Shown: piece by piece, positions 52,093 to 60,998 of the stretch
How positions within the stretch are numbered: position 1 is the first letter of the stretch
Layout of the letters: each line of letters starts with the position of its first letter
Origin: Betaproteobacteria bacterium
Lineage (GTDB): Bacteria; Pseudomonadota; Gammaproteobacteria; Burkholderiales; CAIKXV01
Assembly: GCA_021298815.1 (NCBI GenBank)
Contig: JAJTHE010000043.1
Coordinates: forward strand, 1 to 64,000
Reading direction: 5' to 3'
DNA length: 64,000 nucleotides
The notes under the pieces: generated by a model
What the model was told of the DNA's origin: nothing
What the model saw: the letters and a program-made list of their open reading frames with translations, nothing else
Database searches by the model: none
Translations under genes and position numbers: made by a program

Positions 52093-53016
52093 TCAAACCC
52101 GGGCGGCACCCGGCGCCTGCGGCAGGAACCGCGCGCGGCCGTCCTGCAGCAGGGCGAGGAAGGCGCTTGCGGCCGGGCTGGGCCGGCGGTCACGGCGGCA
52201 GACGATCGATACCCTGCGCAGCGGGCGCGGCGTGCCGATCCTGCGCACTTCCAGGCCGTCCTGGCGCATCTCGGCGAGCGCCAGCCAGGGCAGCACCGTG
52301 ATGCCCAGCCCGGAACGCGCCATGCTGGCCGCGGTGAGCATGTTCGCGACCTCGAAGGCCGGCTCGCAGGCGGCGCGATTGCGGGCGAGCGAGGCTTCGA
52401 CCAGCTGGCGAACGCTCGAGGGCCGCGGCAGCAGGATCAGCGGCTCGCCGGCGACGGCCTTCCACGACAGCGTCGTGCGCGCGGCCAGCGGGTGGCCGGT
52501 GGCGAGCACCGCCACCAGCTCGTCGACGAACAGGTCGGTCGCCTCGAGCTCGGCATCGCGCCCGGCGAGGATGCCGATGCCGAAGTCGACCTCGCGCTCG
52601 CGCACCTTCTGCAGCAGCACGTCGTTCTGCTCCTCGCGCAGCGTGACCTGCACCAGCGGATGCAACGCACGATAGGCAGCGAGCGCGCGAGTGACGAAAC
52701 CGAACGCGGCCGAGGGCAGCAGCGCCAGCGCGATGCGCCCGCGGGTGCCTGCGGCGAATCCGCGCAGGTCGAGCCAGGCATCCTCGAGTTCGTCGACCGG
52801 ACGCCGCACCAGGCCGACCAGGGTGCGGCCGGCATCGGTCAGGTCGACCCGGCGCGTGGTGCGGTCGAACAGGCGCACGTCGAGCGTGGCCTCGAGTTCG
52901 CGGATCATCTGCGAGAACGCAGGCTGGGTCATCGACGTTGCCGACGCCGCACGGCTGAAGGAACCCGTGCGGGCCAGGGCGAGAAGCCCCTGCAGCTGGC
53001 GCAGCTTGAAATTCAT
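52093..53016 (-). CDS. LysR-family regulator
   Basis: 307 residues, standard length. The HTH is MNFKLRQLQGLLALARTGSF...SMTQPAFSQMIRELEATLD. The effector domain has IALALLPSAAFGFVTRAL, REREVDFGIGILAGRD and MARSGLGITVLPWLALAEM. The start codon lies inside a perfect T-N11-A palindrome at 53011-53033, so autorepression through the initiation region is likely. It is divergent from the Bug-hydantoinase operon beginning at 53216 and upstream of the Bug/RidA genes on its own strand; either or both may be its targets. Confidence 0.93.
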   Translation of the reverse strand: MNFKLRQLQGLLALARTGSFSRAASATSMTQPAFSQMIRELEATLDVRLFDRTTRRVDLTDAGRTLVGLVRRPVDELEDAWLDLRGFAAGTRGRIALALLPSAAFGFVTRALAAYRALHPLVQVTLREEQNDVLLQKVREREVDFGIGILAGRDAELEATDLFVDELVAVLATGHPLAARTTLSWKAVAGEPLILLPRPSSVRQLVEASLARNRAACEPAFEVANMLTAASMARSGLGITVLPWLALAEMRQDGLEVRRIGTPRPLRRVSIVCRRDRRPSPAASAFLALLQDGRARFLPQAPGAARV

Positions 53017-53033
53017 CGGTGTCGCCTATGAAT
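53011..53033. promoter_or_regulatory. LysR-type operator overlapping the regulator start codon
   Basis: ATTCAT-N11-ATGAAT, a perfect 6-bp inverted repeat with the exact T-N11-A spacing. The left arm includes the start codon of the minus-strand LysR gene. This is a strong candidate autoregulatory site. Confidence 0.65.
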
Positions 53034-53046
53034 CGGGATGGAAGAT

Positions 53047-53065
53047 GTATTTGTTGGAAGAATAC
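53047..53065. promoter_or_regulatory. Second inverted repeat in the LysR/Bug divergent region
   Basis: GTATT-N9-AATAC, again giving T-N11-A between arms, centred 34 bp from the first palindrome. Two such boxes at this spacing suit a LysR tetramer with recognition and activation half-sites. The remaining 150 bp to the Bug gene carries two GTTGCAT repeats (53114-53120, 53129-53135) and nothing else I can name. Confidence 0.5.
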
Positions 53066-53215
53066 GAATCGCGGTAGGGTTCGTCCACGACTATCGGCGG
53101 CGCATCGACGGAGGTTGCATCGAAGGACGTTGCATGGACAGACACGCCGGGCCATGTACCCGCGCGCTGCCTCGCCAGGGGAGACCTTCGACATCCGGTG
53201 AATGGGGGCGGCGAC

Positions 53216-54211
53216 ATGATGAACAGCGGGAAGCGGGGATGGGGCATCCAGGGGGCAGTGCGGCTGGCCGACCTCGCCGCGCCGGGCGGCAACATGCCGG
53301 CGGCGGCACAACCGGCGTATCCGTCGAAGCCGGTGCGCATCGTCGTGCCGTGGCCTGCCGGCGGCGGGACGGATTTCGCCGGCCGCGTGATGGCGCAGCG
53401 GCTGGGCAAACGCATGGGGCAGGCCTTCCTGGTCGAGAACCGTGCAGGGGTGGCCGGGAACATCGGCGCCGAGGCGGTGGCCCGGTCCGCGCTCGACGGC
53501 TACACGCTGCTGCTCGCGATCACCAGCGTGTCGATCAACCCCGCGCTGTTCGCGAAGATGCCCTTCGACGTCGCGAAGGACCTGGTGCCAATGACCCTGG
53601 TCGCGCGCGCACCGATGGTGCTGTCGATCCACCCGGTGCTGCCGGCGCGCACCGTGCGCGAACTGATCGAGCTCGGCCGGCGCCGGCCGGGCGAACTCAA
53701 CTTCGCCTACTCGGGCGCAGGCACCACGATGCAGGTGTCGGCCGAGATGTTCAAGCTGGTGTCCGGCCTGCGTACGGTCGGCGTCGCCTACGAGGGCGGC
53801 GCACCGGCGGTGGCCGACCTCGCCTCCGGCCAGGTGCAGTTCGCCTTCCCGACCCTGCCCTCGGTGCTGCCGTTCATCCGCTCCGGACGCGTGCGTGCGT
53901 TCGCGGTGATCACCGCGCAGCGCTCGGCGATGCTGCCCGAGGTGCCGACGATGGTCGAGGGCGGGGTGAAGGATTTCGATTTCGCCGAGTGGTACGGCCT
54001 GTTCGTGCCATCGGGCACCCCGCGCGAGGTGCTGCGCCGGCTGAACGAGGAGTCGGTCGCGGTCCTGCGCACCGGCGACGTACGCGAGCGGTTCGCGGTG
54101 CAGGGCCTCGAGGTGCTGTCGAGCACGCCGGAGCAGTTCGGCGAGCTCGTGCAGCGCGACCTCGCGCGCTTCCGCGACGTGATCCGGCGCGTCGGGATCA
54201 AGGTAGAGTAG
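53216..54211 (+). CDS. Bug-family (TctC) receptor without a recognisable signal peptide
   Basis: 331 residues. The Bug core is intact: KPVRIVVPWPAGGGTDFAGR, FLVENRAGVAGNIGAEAVAR, ALDGYTLLLAITSVSINPAL, VGVAYEGGAPAVADLASGQ, and C-terminal RDVIRRVGIKVE. The first 38 residues (MMNSGKRGWGIQGAVRLADL then AAPGGNMPAAAQ) contain charges and no 10-residue hydrophobic run, so secretion by the usual route is doubtful unless the start or sequence is wrong. HVPYKG is also altered to GVAYEGG. ATG 53216 follows a purine-rich GGGGGCGG; GTG 53198 is an alternative. It leads the hydantoinase operon. Confidence 0.85.
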   Translation: MMNSGKRGWGIQGAVRLADLAAPGGNMPAAAQPAYPSKPVRIVVPWPAGGGTDFAGRVMAQRLGKRMGQAFLVENRAGVAGNIGAEAVARSALDGYTLLLAITSVSINPALFAKMPFDVAKDLVPMTLVARAPMVLSIHPVLPARTVRELIELGRRRPGELNFAYSGAGTTMQVSAEMFKLVSGLRTVGVAYEGGAPAVADLASGQVQFAFPTLPSVLPFIRSGRVRAFAVITAQRSAMLPEVPTMVEGGVKDFDFAEWYGLFVPSGTPREVLRRLNEESVAVLRTGDVRERFAVQGLEVLSSTPEQFGELVQRDLARFRDVIRRVGIKVE

Positions 54212-54253
54212 TCCGACGATGGAGGAGCCGCTGCCCGGGCAGCGCAATGCAAG

Positions 54254-56305
54254 ATGGCTGGATACTGGATTGGCATAGACACCGGTGGCACGTTCACCGA
54301 CCTGGTGCTGGCGGAACCTTCCGCTGGCCGCTGGGAGTATCACAAGGTCCCGACCCGCACCGCAGACCCGGCCGCCGGGATCCATGACGGCATCCGCGAA
54401 CTGCTCGCGCTGTCGGGCGTGGCGGCGGCCGACGTCGCCTTCCTGGTGCTCGGCACCACGCTCGCGACCAATGCGGTGCTGGAGGGGAAGTGGGCGAAGA
54501 CCGGCCTGCTCACCACCGCGGGCTTCCGCGACGTGATCGAGCTCGCGCGCCAGCGGCGGCCCGACTACTTCAACCTCGACAAGGTGAAGCCGGTGCCGCC
54601 GGCCTCGCGCGACTGCCGGCTGGAAGTGGCCGAGCGCGTCGACGTCGAAGGCCGCGTGGTCGTGCCGCTCGACGAGTCGACGGTGCATGCCGCCGTCGCC
54701 GCGCTGAAGGCGGCGGGCGTGCAGTCGGTGGCGATCTGCTTCCTGCACTCGTACCAGAATCCGGCGCATGAAGCGCGCGCACGCGAGATCGTCGAGGCGG
54801 CCTGGCCCGGCGCCGCGGTCTGCGCGTCCTACGAGGTGCTCGCGGAGTTCCGCGAGTTCGAGCGCTGCGCATCGACGCTGGTCAACGCCAGCCTGATGCC
54901 GATCATGGCGAGCTACCTCGACCGCTTCGAGGCGGGCGTGCGCGAGCTCGGCGTGCCGCGCACCCCGCGCGTTATGCAGTCCAACGGCGGCGCGGTGACC
55001 CCGGCGGCGGTCAAGCGCCTGCCGATCAACACCTTCTTCTCCGGCCCGGCTGGCGGGGTGATCGGCAGTGCCCGGCTGGGCAGTCGCATCGGCCTGCCCA
55101 ACCTGATCACCTTCGACATGGGCGGTACCAGCACCGATGTCTGCCTGATCAAGGACGGCGAGCCGGCGAAGAAGAGCCAGCGCGAGATGGGTGGCTACCC
55201 GGTGCGTACCCGCACGCTCGACATCCATACCATCGGCGCCGGCGGCGGCAGCATCGCCTGGATCGACGCCGGCGGCCTGCTCAAGGTCGGGCCGCGCAGC
55301 GCGGGTGCCTATCCCGGCCCGGCGGCCTATGGCCGTGGCGGCACCGAGCCGACGGTCACCGATGCCAACGTGGTGCTCGGTCGCCTGAGCCCGGAGTCCC
55401 TGCTCGGCGGACGGATGAAGATGCATCCGGACAAGGCGCGCGAAGCGGTGGAGGCGCTGGCGCGCAAGCTCGGCGTCGATCCGGTGCAGGCCGCGGCCGG
55501 CGTGGTCGAGATCGTCAACGTGAACATGATGGGTGCGGTGCGCGTGATCTCGATCGAGCAGGGCGAGGATCCGCGCGACTTCGCGCTGGTCGCCTTCGGC
55601 GGCGCCGGGCCGCTGCATGCGGTCGAGGTGGCGATGGCGATGGGCATGCGCCATGTGCTGGTGCCGGCGCGTCCCGGCCTGCTCTCGGCCGAAGGCCTGC
55701 TGCAGGCAGACCAGCGCGGCGACTTCAGCCTGACCCGGCTGGTGGTGCTGGCACCGGCGCAACTGCCGGCGATCGATGCCGGCTTCGCCGAACTGCGCCG
55801 GCGCGGCGAAGCATGGCTGGCGGAGGAACGTGCCGATGCCGGCGCTTCGGTATCGGAGTGGAGCGCCGACCTGCGCTATGTCGGGCAGAGCTTCGAACTG
55901 GTGCTGCCACTGTCGGGTGGTTCGCTCGACGAGGCATCGGTGGCGGCGCTGGTCGAGGCCTTCCACCAGCGCCATCGCGAGTACTACGGCTACGACATCC
56001 GCGACCAGGCGGTCGAACTGGTGAACCTCCGGCTGGCGCTGACCGTGCCGCGGCCGAGGCCGTCGTTCTCCAAGGTGGCAGCCGCCCCGGTCGGGAAACC
56101 CGGCAGCCGCGAAGTCTGGTTTCCGGCCGGCGGCTATGTCCGATCGCCGGTGTACGACCGTTCCCAGCTGGTGCCCGGCATGGCTTTCGACGGGCCGGCT
56201 ATAGTGGAACAGATGGATGCGACGACGGTGGTCCCGCCGTCGGCGCGCTGCCGGATCGACGACGCCGGCAACCTGCACATCCTGCTCGGCGAGGCACAAT
56301 CATGA
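54254..56305 (+). CDS. hyuA: Hydantoinase/oxoprolinase subunit A (HyuA)
   Basis: 683 residues, full-length HyuA. ATP-binding ASKHA-fold motifs are GIDTGGTFTDLVLAE at the N-terminus, LGTTLATNAVLEGKWAKTGL, the SGPAGGVIGSARLG phosphate loop and ITFDMGGTSTDVCLI, then GAGGGSIAWIDAGG. With HyuB it forms an ATP-dependent ring-opening amidase of the 5-oxoprolinase, N-methylhydantoinase or acetophenone-carboxylase class. It follows the Bug gene by 42 bp and overlaps hyuB by 4 bp (ATGA). There is no strong ribosome-binding site before ATG 54254. Substrate choice among hydantoins, oxoproline or ketones is open. Confidence 0.93.
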   Translation: MAGYWIGIDTGGTFTDLVLAEPSAGRWEYHKVPTRTADPAAGIHDGIRELLALSGVAAADVAFLVLGTTLATNAVLEGKWAKTGLLTTAGFRDVIELARQRRPDYFNLDKVKPVPPASRDCRLEVAERVDVEGRVVVPLDESTVHAAVAALKAAGVQSVAICFLHSYQNPAHEARAREIVEAAWPGAAVCASYEVLAEFREFERCASTLVNASLMPIMASYLDRFEAGVRELGVPRTPRVMQSNGGAVTPAAVKRLPINTFFSGPAGGVIGSARLGSRIGLPNLITFDMGGTSTDVCLIKDGEPAKKSQREMGGYPVRTRTLDIHTIGAGGGSIAWIDAGGLLKVGPRSAGAYPGPAAYGRGGTEPTVTDANVVLGRLSPESLLGGRMKMHPDKAREAVEALARKLGVDPVQAAAGVVEIVNVNMMGAVRVISIEQGEDPRDFALVAFGGAGPLHAVEVAMAMGMRHVLVPARPGLLSAEGLLQADQRGDFSLTRLVVLAPAQLPAIDAGFAELRRRGEAWLAEERADAGASVSEWSADLRYVGQSFELVLPLSGGSLDEASVAALVEAFHQRHREYYGYDIRDQAVELVNLRLALTVPRPRPSFSKVAAAPVGKPGSREVWFPAGGYVRSPVYDRSQLVPGMAFDGPAIVEQMDATTVVPPSARCRIDDAGNLHILLGEAQS

Positions 56306-57990
56306 GCAACCAACGCAAGGCCGACGCGGCGGGGAACGCAACCGCGCAGGCGCCCGATCCCATCCGCGCCGAGGTGATGGCGCGCTACCTGCTCGCCGCC
56401 GCCGAGGAGATGGGCGCGACGCTGATGCGCACCTCGTTCTCGCCCAACATCAAGGAGCGGGCCGACTGCTCCACCGCGATCTTCGATGCTCAGGGGCAGG
56501 TCATCGCGCTCGCGCAGCGGGTGCCGATCCACCTGGGTTCCATGGTCGGTGCGGTGGACGAGATCCTGTCGCGCTACGGCCGGGAGAACATCCTGCCCGG
56601 CGACATGTTCATGGCGAACGACCCCTACAACGGTGGCGGCTCGCACCTGCCGGACATCAACGTGATCTCGCCGGTATTCATCGGCGGCGAGATCGTCGCC
56701 TTCGTCGCCAACATCGCGCACCATGCGGACGTCGGCGGCATGGTGCCGGGCAGCGAGGCGGCGGTCTGCAACTCGATCTTCCAGGAAGGCCTGCGCCTGC
56801 CGCCGGTGCGCATCATGCGCGGTGGCGAGATCAACCGCGACGTGCTGGACATCGTGCTGCTCAATTCGCGTACGCCCGACGAGCGCCTCGGCGACCTGCG
56901 TGCGCAGTTCGCCGCGAACCTGGTGGGCACGCGCGCGGTCGAGACGCTGATCGCGCGCTACGGCCCGGAGGAGACCGCGCGTACCATCGCCGGCTACCTC
57001 GACTTCACCGAACGCCGCTTCGCCGCGGCGATCGCACGGCTGCCTGCGGGCACCTACCATGCCGAGGACTGCCTGGACGGCAATGCCGAGGGCGAGCGTG
57101 CGCTGATCCGGCTGGCGATGACGATCGAGGGCGGCCGCCTGCACTTCGACTTCGCCGGCTCGGCGAAGCAGCTCGCGTCCGCGCGCAACATCCCGGAGCG
57201 CGCACTGCTGGCGACCATCTACACGGTGGCCAAGAGCCTGCTCGATCCGGACGTGCCGGCCAATGCCGGCTACTACCGCACGATCACCACCGCCGCGCCG
57301 AAGGGCAGCGTCGTCGGCCCGCAGTCGCCGGCGGCGGTCGGCTGCCGCTCGATCTCCTGCGGGGTGCTCGGCGACGTGGTGGCGAAGGCGCTGTCGCAGG
57401 CGCTGCCGGTGCGTGCGCTGGCGCCCAGCGGCCCGCACCACCTGATGGTGCTGGCCGGCAGCGACCCGCGCACCGGGACCTACTTCGTGAACTACGAGAC
57501 GGTGGCCGGCGGCATGGGCGCACGTTCGAACCGCGACGGCATGGATGCGGTGCGGGTGCATGCATCGGGCGCATCCAACCTGCCGGTCGAGGCGCTCGAA
57601 CACGCGTTCCCGTTCCGCGTCGACCGCTATGCGCTGTGGGAGGGCTCGGGAGGCGAGGGCGAGTATCGCGGCGGCATGGGCGTGATCCGCGACTACCGGG
57701 TGCTCGGCGACGACATCGTGGTCAGCCTGTCGTCGGAGCGGCAGCATGTCGAGGCGGACGGCATGAAGGGCGGCCTGCCCGGATCGCGTGGGCGCTTCGT
57801 GTTCAACCCGGGCCGTGCCGACGAACGCGTGCTGCCGTCGGCGGCCGCAGACGTGCGCCTGCCCCGGGACAGCGTGCTGCGGGTCTGCACGCCGGGCGGC
57901 GGGGGCTTCGGCGACCCGGCGGCCCGTGCACCGGCGGCGCGCGAGCGCGACCAGCGCGAAGACCGGTTGCCGAAAGGCGTGGCGCCGTGA
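56302..57990 (+). CDS. hyuB: Hydantoinase/oxoprolinase subunit B (HyuB)
   Basis: 562 residues, usual HyuB length. Conserved segments are RAEVMARYLLAAAEEMGATL, MRTSFSPNIKERADCSTAIF, LPGDMFMANDPYNGGGSHLP, INVISPVFIGGEIVAFVAN, CRSISCGVLGDVVAKALSQA and VCTPGGGGFGDP at the C-terminus. It pairs with HyuA in an ATP-driven amide hydrolysis or ketone carboxylation. The start is ATG 56302, overlapping the hyuA stop, and its own stop overlaps a GTG start of the next gene, so four genes are tightly coupled. A charged 20-residue tail after GGGGFGDP is extra. Confidence 0.93.
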   Translation: MSNQRKADAAGNATAQAPDPIRAEVMARYLLAAAEEMGATLMRTSFSPNIKERADCSTAIFDAQGQVIALAQRVPIHLGSMVGAVDEILSRYGRENILPGDMFMANDPYNGGGSHLPDINVISPVFIGGEIVAFVANIAHHADVGGMVPGSEAAVCNSIFQEGLRLPPVRIMRGGEINRDVLDIVLLNSRTPDERLGDLRAQFAANLVGTRAVETLIARYGPEETARTIAGYLDFTERRFAAAIARLPAGTYHAEDCLDGNAEGERALIRLAMTIEGGRLHFDFAGSAKQLASARNIPERALLATIYTVAKSLLDPDVPANAGYYRTITTAAPKGSVVGPQSPAAVGCRSISCGVLGDVVAKALSQALPVRALAPSGPHHLMVLAGSDPRTGTYFVNYETVAGGMGARSNRDGMDAVRVHASGASNLPVEALEHAFPFRVDRYALWEGSGGEGEYRGGMGVIRDYRVLGDDIVVSLSSERQHVEADGMKGGLPGSRGRFVFNPGRADERVLPSAAADVRLPRDSVLRVCTPGGGGFGDPAARAPAARERDQREDRLPKGVAP

Positions 57991-59147
57991 ACTACGTAGA
58001 CATCGTCAACGGCCGGCGCTATCCGTCCGACGTGCCGCGCTGGCAGTCCGACGATGGCAACGGCGTCGACCTCGAGCCCTGTCCCGGCATCGCGCGCGAC
58101 CGGATCGACCCGTCTCGCCGCTCGCTCTGGCGCTATGCGGCGGCGATGGCCGTGCCGTACGAAGGCGCGGTCACGCTCGGCGAGGGCTGGACGCCGCTGC
58201 TGCCCAGGGCCTGGCAGGGCATCGACCTGCTCTGGAAGCTCGAGTACGTGATGCCGACCGGGTCGTTCAAGGATCGCGGCATGACGGCGATGGTGAGCTA
58301 CCTGAAGCAGTGTGGCATCTCCGACGTGCTCGAGGATTCCTCCGGCAATGCCGGTGCGTCGCTGTCGACCTATGCCGCGGCAGCCGGCATGCGCTGCCGG
58401 ATCATGGTGCCGGCGAGCGCCTCGTATCCGAAGGTCGCGCAGATGGCCGCGCATGGCGCCGACGTGGTGGCGGTCAGCGGCACCCGGCAGGACGTCGCCG
58501 ATGCCGCGTTGCGCGAAGCGTCGACGATGTTCTATGCCAGCCACAACCGGCAGCCCTATTTCCTGGAAGGCACCAAGACGCTCGCCTACGAACTCTGGGA
58601 GCAGCTCGGCTTCCGCCTGCCGGACAACGTCATCGTGCCGGTCGGCTATGGCGCGAACGTGCTCGGCTGCGAGCGCGGTTTCGCGGAACTGATGCGCGCC
58701 GGCGAGACCGACCGCATGCCGCGCATCTTCGGCGTGCAGGCGGCCAACGTGTCGCCGCTGGCGCAGGCGTTCGACGAAGGGCTGGACGACTACAAGGACA
58801 TCGTGCCGGTGCCGACGCTGGCCGAGGGCATCGCCTCGCAGCGCCCGACCCGCGGCCGCGCGATCCTGCAGGCGGTGCGCGGCTCGGGCGGACGCATCCT
58901 GTCGGTGTCCGAGGACGAGATCGTCGCGGCCTTGCGCACGCTGGCCGGCATGGGCTTCTATGTCGAGCCGACCTGCGCGTCTGTCGGCGCGGCGCTGGGG
59001 CACCTGCTCGATGCCGGCGACATCCGGCCGGGCGAGACGACGGTGGCGGTGCTGACCGGCACCGGACTTAAGGCCTCGGAGATGATCGGAAAGGCGCTCG
59101 GACTGTCCGCGCGCACGCTGGACCCGCATGCAGCACCCCGCAAGTGA
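57987..59147 (+). CDS. Threonine-synthase-fold PLP enzyme
   Basis: 386 residues, fold type II PLP enzyme. The N-terminal region precedes LGEGWTPLLPRAW and WKLEYVMPTGSFKDRGM with the PLP lysine Lys95. The phosphate-binding glycine loop SSGNAGASLSTYAAAAGM and a C-terminal VLTGTGLKASEM follow. The domain order matches threonine synthase, but many relatives are cysteate synthase, diaminopropionate or threonine-lyase-like enzymes. Its place in a hydantoinase operon, far from thr genes, argues for a catabolic beta-elimination or replacement role. The start is GTG 57987, overlapping the hyuB stop by 4 bp. Nothing in the fold looks damaged. Confidence 0.85.
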   Translation: MNYVDIVNGRRYPSDVPRWQSDDGNGVDLEPCPGIARDRIDPSRRSLWRYAAAMAVPYEGAVTLGEGWTPLLPRAWQGIDLLWKLEYVMPTGSFKDRGMTAMVSYLKQCGISDVLEDSSGNAGASLSTYAAAAGMRCRIMVPASASYPKVAQMAAHGADVVAVSGTRQDVADAALREASTMFYASHNRQPYFLEGTKTLAYELWEQLGFRLPDNVIVPVGYGANVLGCERGFAELMRAGETDRMPRIFGVQAANVSPLAQAFDEGLDDYKDIVPVPTLAEGIASQRPTRGRAILQAVRGSGGRILSVSEDEIVAALRTLAGMGFYVEPTCASVGAALGHLLDAGDIRPGETTVAVLTGTGLKASEMIGKALGLSARTLDPHAAPRK

Positions 59148-59171
59148 CCATTGTCGACAAGGAGTGACCCC

Positions 59172-59942
59172 ATGTACGGATGGAGAGGCAGGATCGGTTT
59201 GCTGGTTCCCTCGATCAACACCACGATGGAGACCGAGTTCTGGCGCATCGCGCCGCCCGGCGTGTCGGTGCATACCGCGCGCATCGCCGGCGGCCGCGAA
59301 GGAACGCCCGAGGAACTGCGCAACATGGAGCAGGCCAGCAAGCATGCGGCCAGCGAAGTGGCGATGGTCGAACCGGACGTGGTCGTCTACGGCTGCACCA
59401 GCGGCAGCTTCTTCGAAGGCCCGGAGTGGAACGACCGCATCTGCGAACAGCTGACCGCGATCACCAAGGCGCCTACCGTCACCACCGCGGGCGCGATGGT
59501 CGCCTGCCTCGCCGACAACGGCGTGAAGAAGGTCGACGTGGTCACGCCCTATGTCGAACTGACCAACGAGCGGCTGAAGCAGTTCGCTTCGGCCTACGGC
59601 ATCACCACCACGAAGCTTGGTACCTTCGACATGCTCGACATGTTCGACCACGCCAAGGTGCTGCCGGAGGAGATCTACCGCAAGGTGAAGGAGATGACCA
59701 CGCCGGACTCGCAGGCGGTGTTCGTCGCCTGCACCCAGCTGCGCGCGCTCGAGGTGCTCGAGATGCTCGAGCGCGACCTGGGCAAGCCGGTGTACTCGGC
59801 GGTGCAGGCCTCGGCCTGGCAGGCCTACCGCGCGATGGGCGTGAATCCGAAGATCGAGGACTGCGGCAGCCTGCTGCGCACGCTGGCGTCGACCGAAGGC
59901 AAGCCGGTGAAGATGCCGCCGCTGGTGCGCCGCTCCGCCTGA
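59172..59942 (+). CDS. Asp/Glu/hydantoin racemase-superfamily enzyme (maleate isomerase-like)
   Basis: 256 residues. The layout is that of maleate cis-trans isomerase and arylmalonate decarboxylase: GRIGLLVPSINTTMETEFW, then Cys75 in VVYGCTSGSFF and Cys187 in VFVACTQLRALEV, the two-cysteine active site. Because hydantoin racemases belong to the same superfamily and hyuAB are immediately upstream, it may racemise or isomerise the HyuAB substrate or product. AAGGAG lies about 7 nt before ATG 59172. It begins 24 bp after the PLP enzyme gene and is followed after 72 bp by a Bug receptor gene. Confidence 0.85.
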   Translation: MYGWRGRIGLLVPSINTTMETEFWRIAPPGVSVHTARIAGGREGTPEELRNMEQASKHAASEVAMVEPDVVVYGCTSGSFFEGPEWNDRICEQLTAITKAPTVTTAGAMVACLADNGVKKVDVVTPYVELTNERLKQFASAYGITTTKLGTFDMLDMFDHAKVLPEEIYRKVKEMTTPDSQAVFVACTQLRALEVLEMLERDLGKPVYSAVQASAWQAYRAMGVNPKIEDCGSLLRTLASTEGKPVKMPPLVRRSA

Positions 59943-60014
59943 GCGGCCGTGGCACGCGTATTGCCTGCACCATCGGCTGGCTTCCCCCTTTCCATGCAGA
60001 GGAACGCGATCAAC

Positions 60015-60989
60015 ATGAAAGCATCGATCCGCAATGCATTGGCCGGTGGCGCAGGATGCGCGCTGGCGCTGGCGGGCGCGAGCCCGGCCGTGGCGCAGTC
60101 CTATCCGGAACGTTCCATCCGCTACGTGGTGGCCTTCGCGCCGGGCGGCATCAACGACCTGCTGGCGCGGGTGGTCGCGCAGAAGCTGACCGAGGCGTGG
60201 AAGCAGCCGGTGATCGTGGACAACCGGCCGGGTGCCGGCGGCAACGTCGGGGCCGAGGTCGCCGCGCGCGCCGCCCCCGATGGCTACACGCTGCTCAACA
60301 TCAGCACCGCGCACGTGATCGCGCAGTCGCTGTATCCGAAGCTCGGCTACAGCCTGACGCGCGACCTGACGCCGATCGTCTACCTCGGAAGCTCACCGCT
60401 GATCACCGCGGTCAGCGGCACGCTGCCGATCAGGACGGTGCCCGAACTGCTCGCCTGGGCGAAGCAGAACAAGATGGTCTACGGCTCGGGCGGCGTCGGC
60501 GCGATCAGCCACCTGTCGATGGAGATGCTGAAGGTGGCCGCCGGCATCGACGGCGTGCACGTCCCCTACAAGGGCGCAGCACCCGCCGCGGCCGACCTGA
60601 TCGGCGGCCAGGTGCACGTGATCTCGAATGCCGTCCCGGAGCTCTGGCCGGCGGTGAAGACCGGCAAGGTGCGGGTGATCGGCGCGATGTCCGAGAAGCG
60701 CCTGCAGTGGATGCCCGACGTGCCGACCTTCGCCGAGCAGGGCGTGAAGGGATTCGTGCTCGGCAACTGGGTGGGGCTGATGACCGCCGCGGGCACGCCG
60801 CAGTCGACGGTGCGCAAGCTTGCCGAGGAAGTCACCCGCGTGCTGCGGATGCCCGACGTCAACGAGCGCCTGGTCGGGCTCGGCTTCGATCCCGGCGGCG
60901 GCACGCCGGCCGAACTCGCGAAACTGATCGCAAGCGAGACGGTGACCTTCGCCCGGGCAGTGAAGGCGTCGGGCGCGAAGGCCGAGTGA
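60015..60989 (+). CDS. Bug-family (TctC) tripartite tricarboxylate receptor
   Basis: 324 residues. The signal peptide is about residues 1-28 (ASPAVAQ). It is followed by RSIRYVVAFAPGGINDLLAR, VIVDNRPGAGGNVGAEVAAR, APDGYTLLNISTAHVIAQS and VHVPYKGAAPAAADLIGGQ. ATG 60015 has AGAGGA about 10 nt upstream; two earlier in-frame starts (GTG 59949, ATG 59994) would add a non-hydrophobic leader. It closes the Bug-hyuAB-PLP-isomerase operon, which therefore begins and ends with a receptor gene. The first motif is VVAFAPGG where most siblings have VVPFxPGG. Confidence 0.9.
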   Translation: MKASIRNALAGGAGCALALAGASPAVAQSYPERSIRYVVAFAPGGINDLLARVVAQKLTEAWKQPVIVDNRPGAGGNVGAEVAARAAPDGYTLLNISTAHVIAQSLYPKLGYSLTRDLTPIVYLGSSPLITAVSGTLPIRTVPELLAWAKQNKMVYGSGGVGAISHLSMEMLKVAAGIDGVHVPYKGAAPAAADLIGGQVHVISNAVPELWPAVKTGKVRVIGAMSEKRLQWMPDVPTFAEQGVKGFVLGNWVGLMTAAGTPQSTVRKLAEEVTRVLRMPDVNERLVGLGFDPGGGTPAELAKLIASETVTFARAVKASGAKAE

Positions 60990-60998
60990 CCCGCGGCC

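Noticed and set aside
52190-56299. A 1369-codon minus-strand frame opposite the Bug and hyuA genes
   Set aside because: hyuA on the plus strand has all ASKHA motifs; the antisense protein has none and merely reflects GC-biased third positions.
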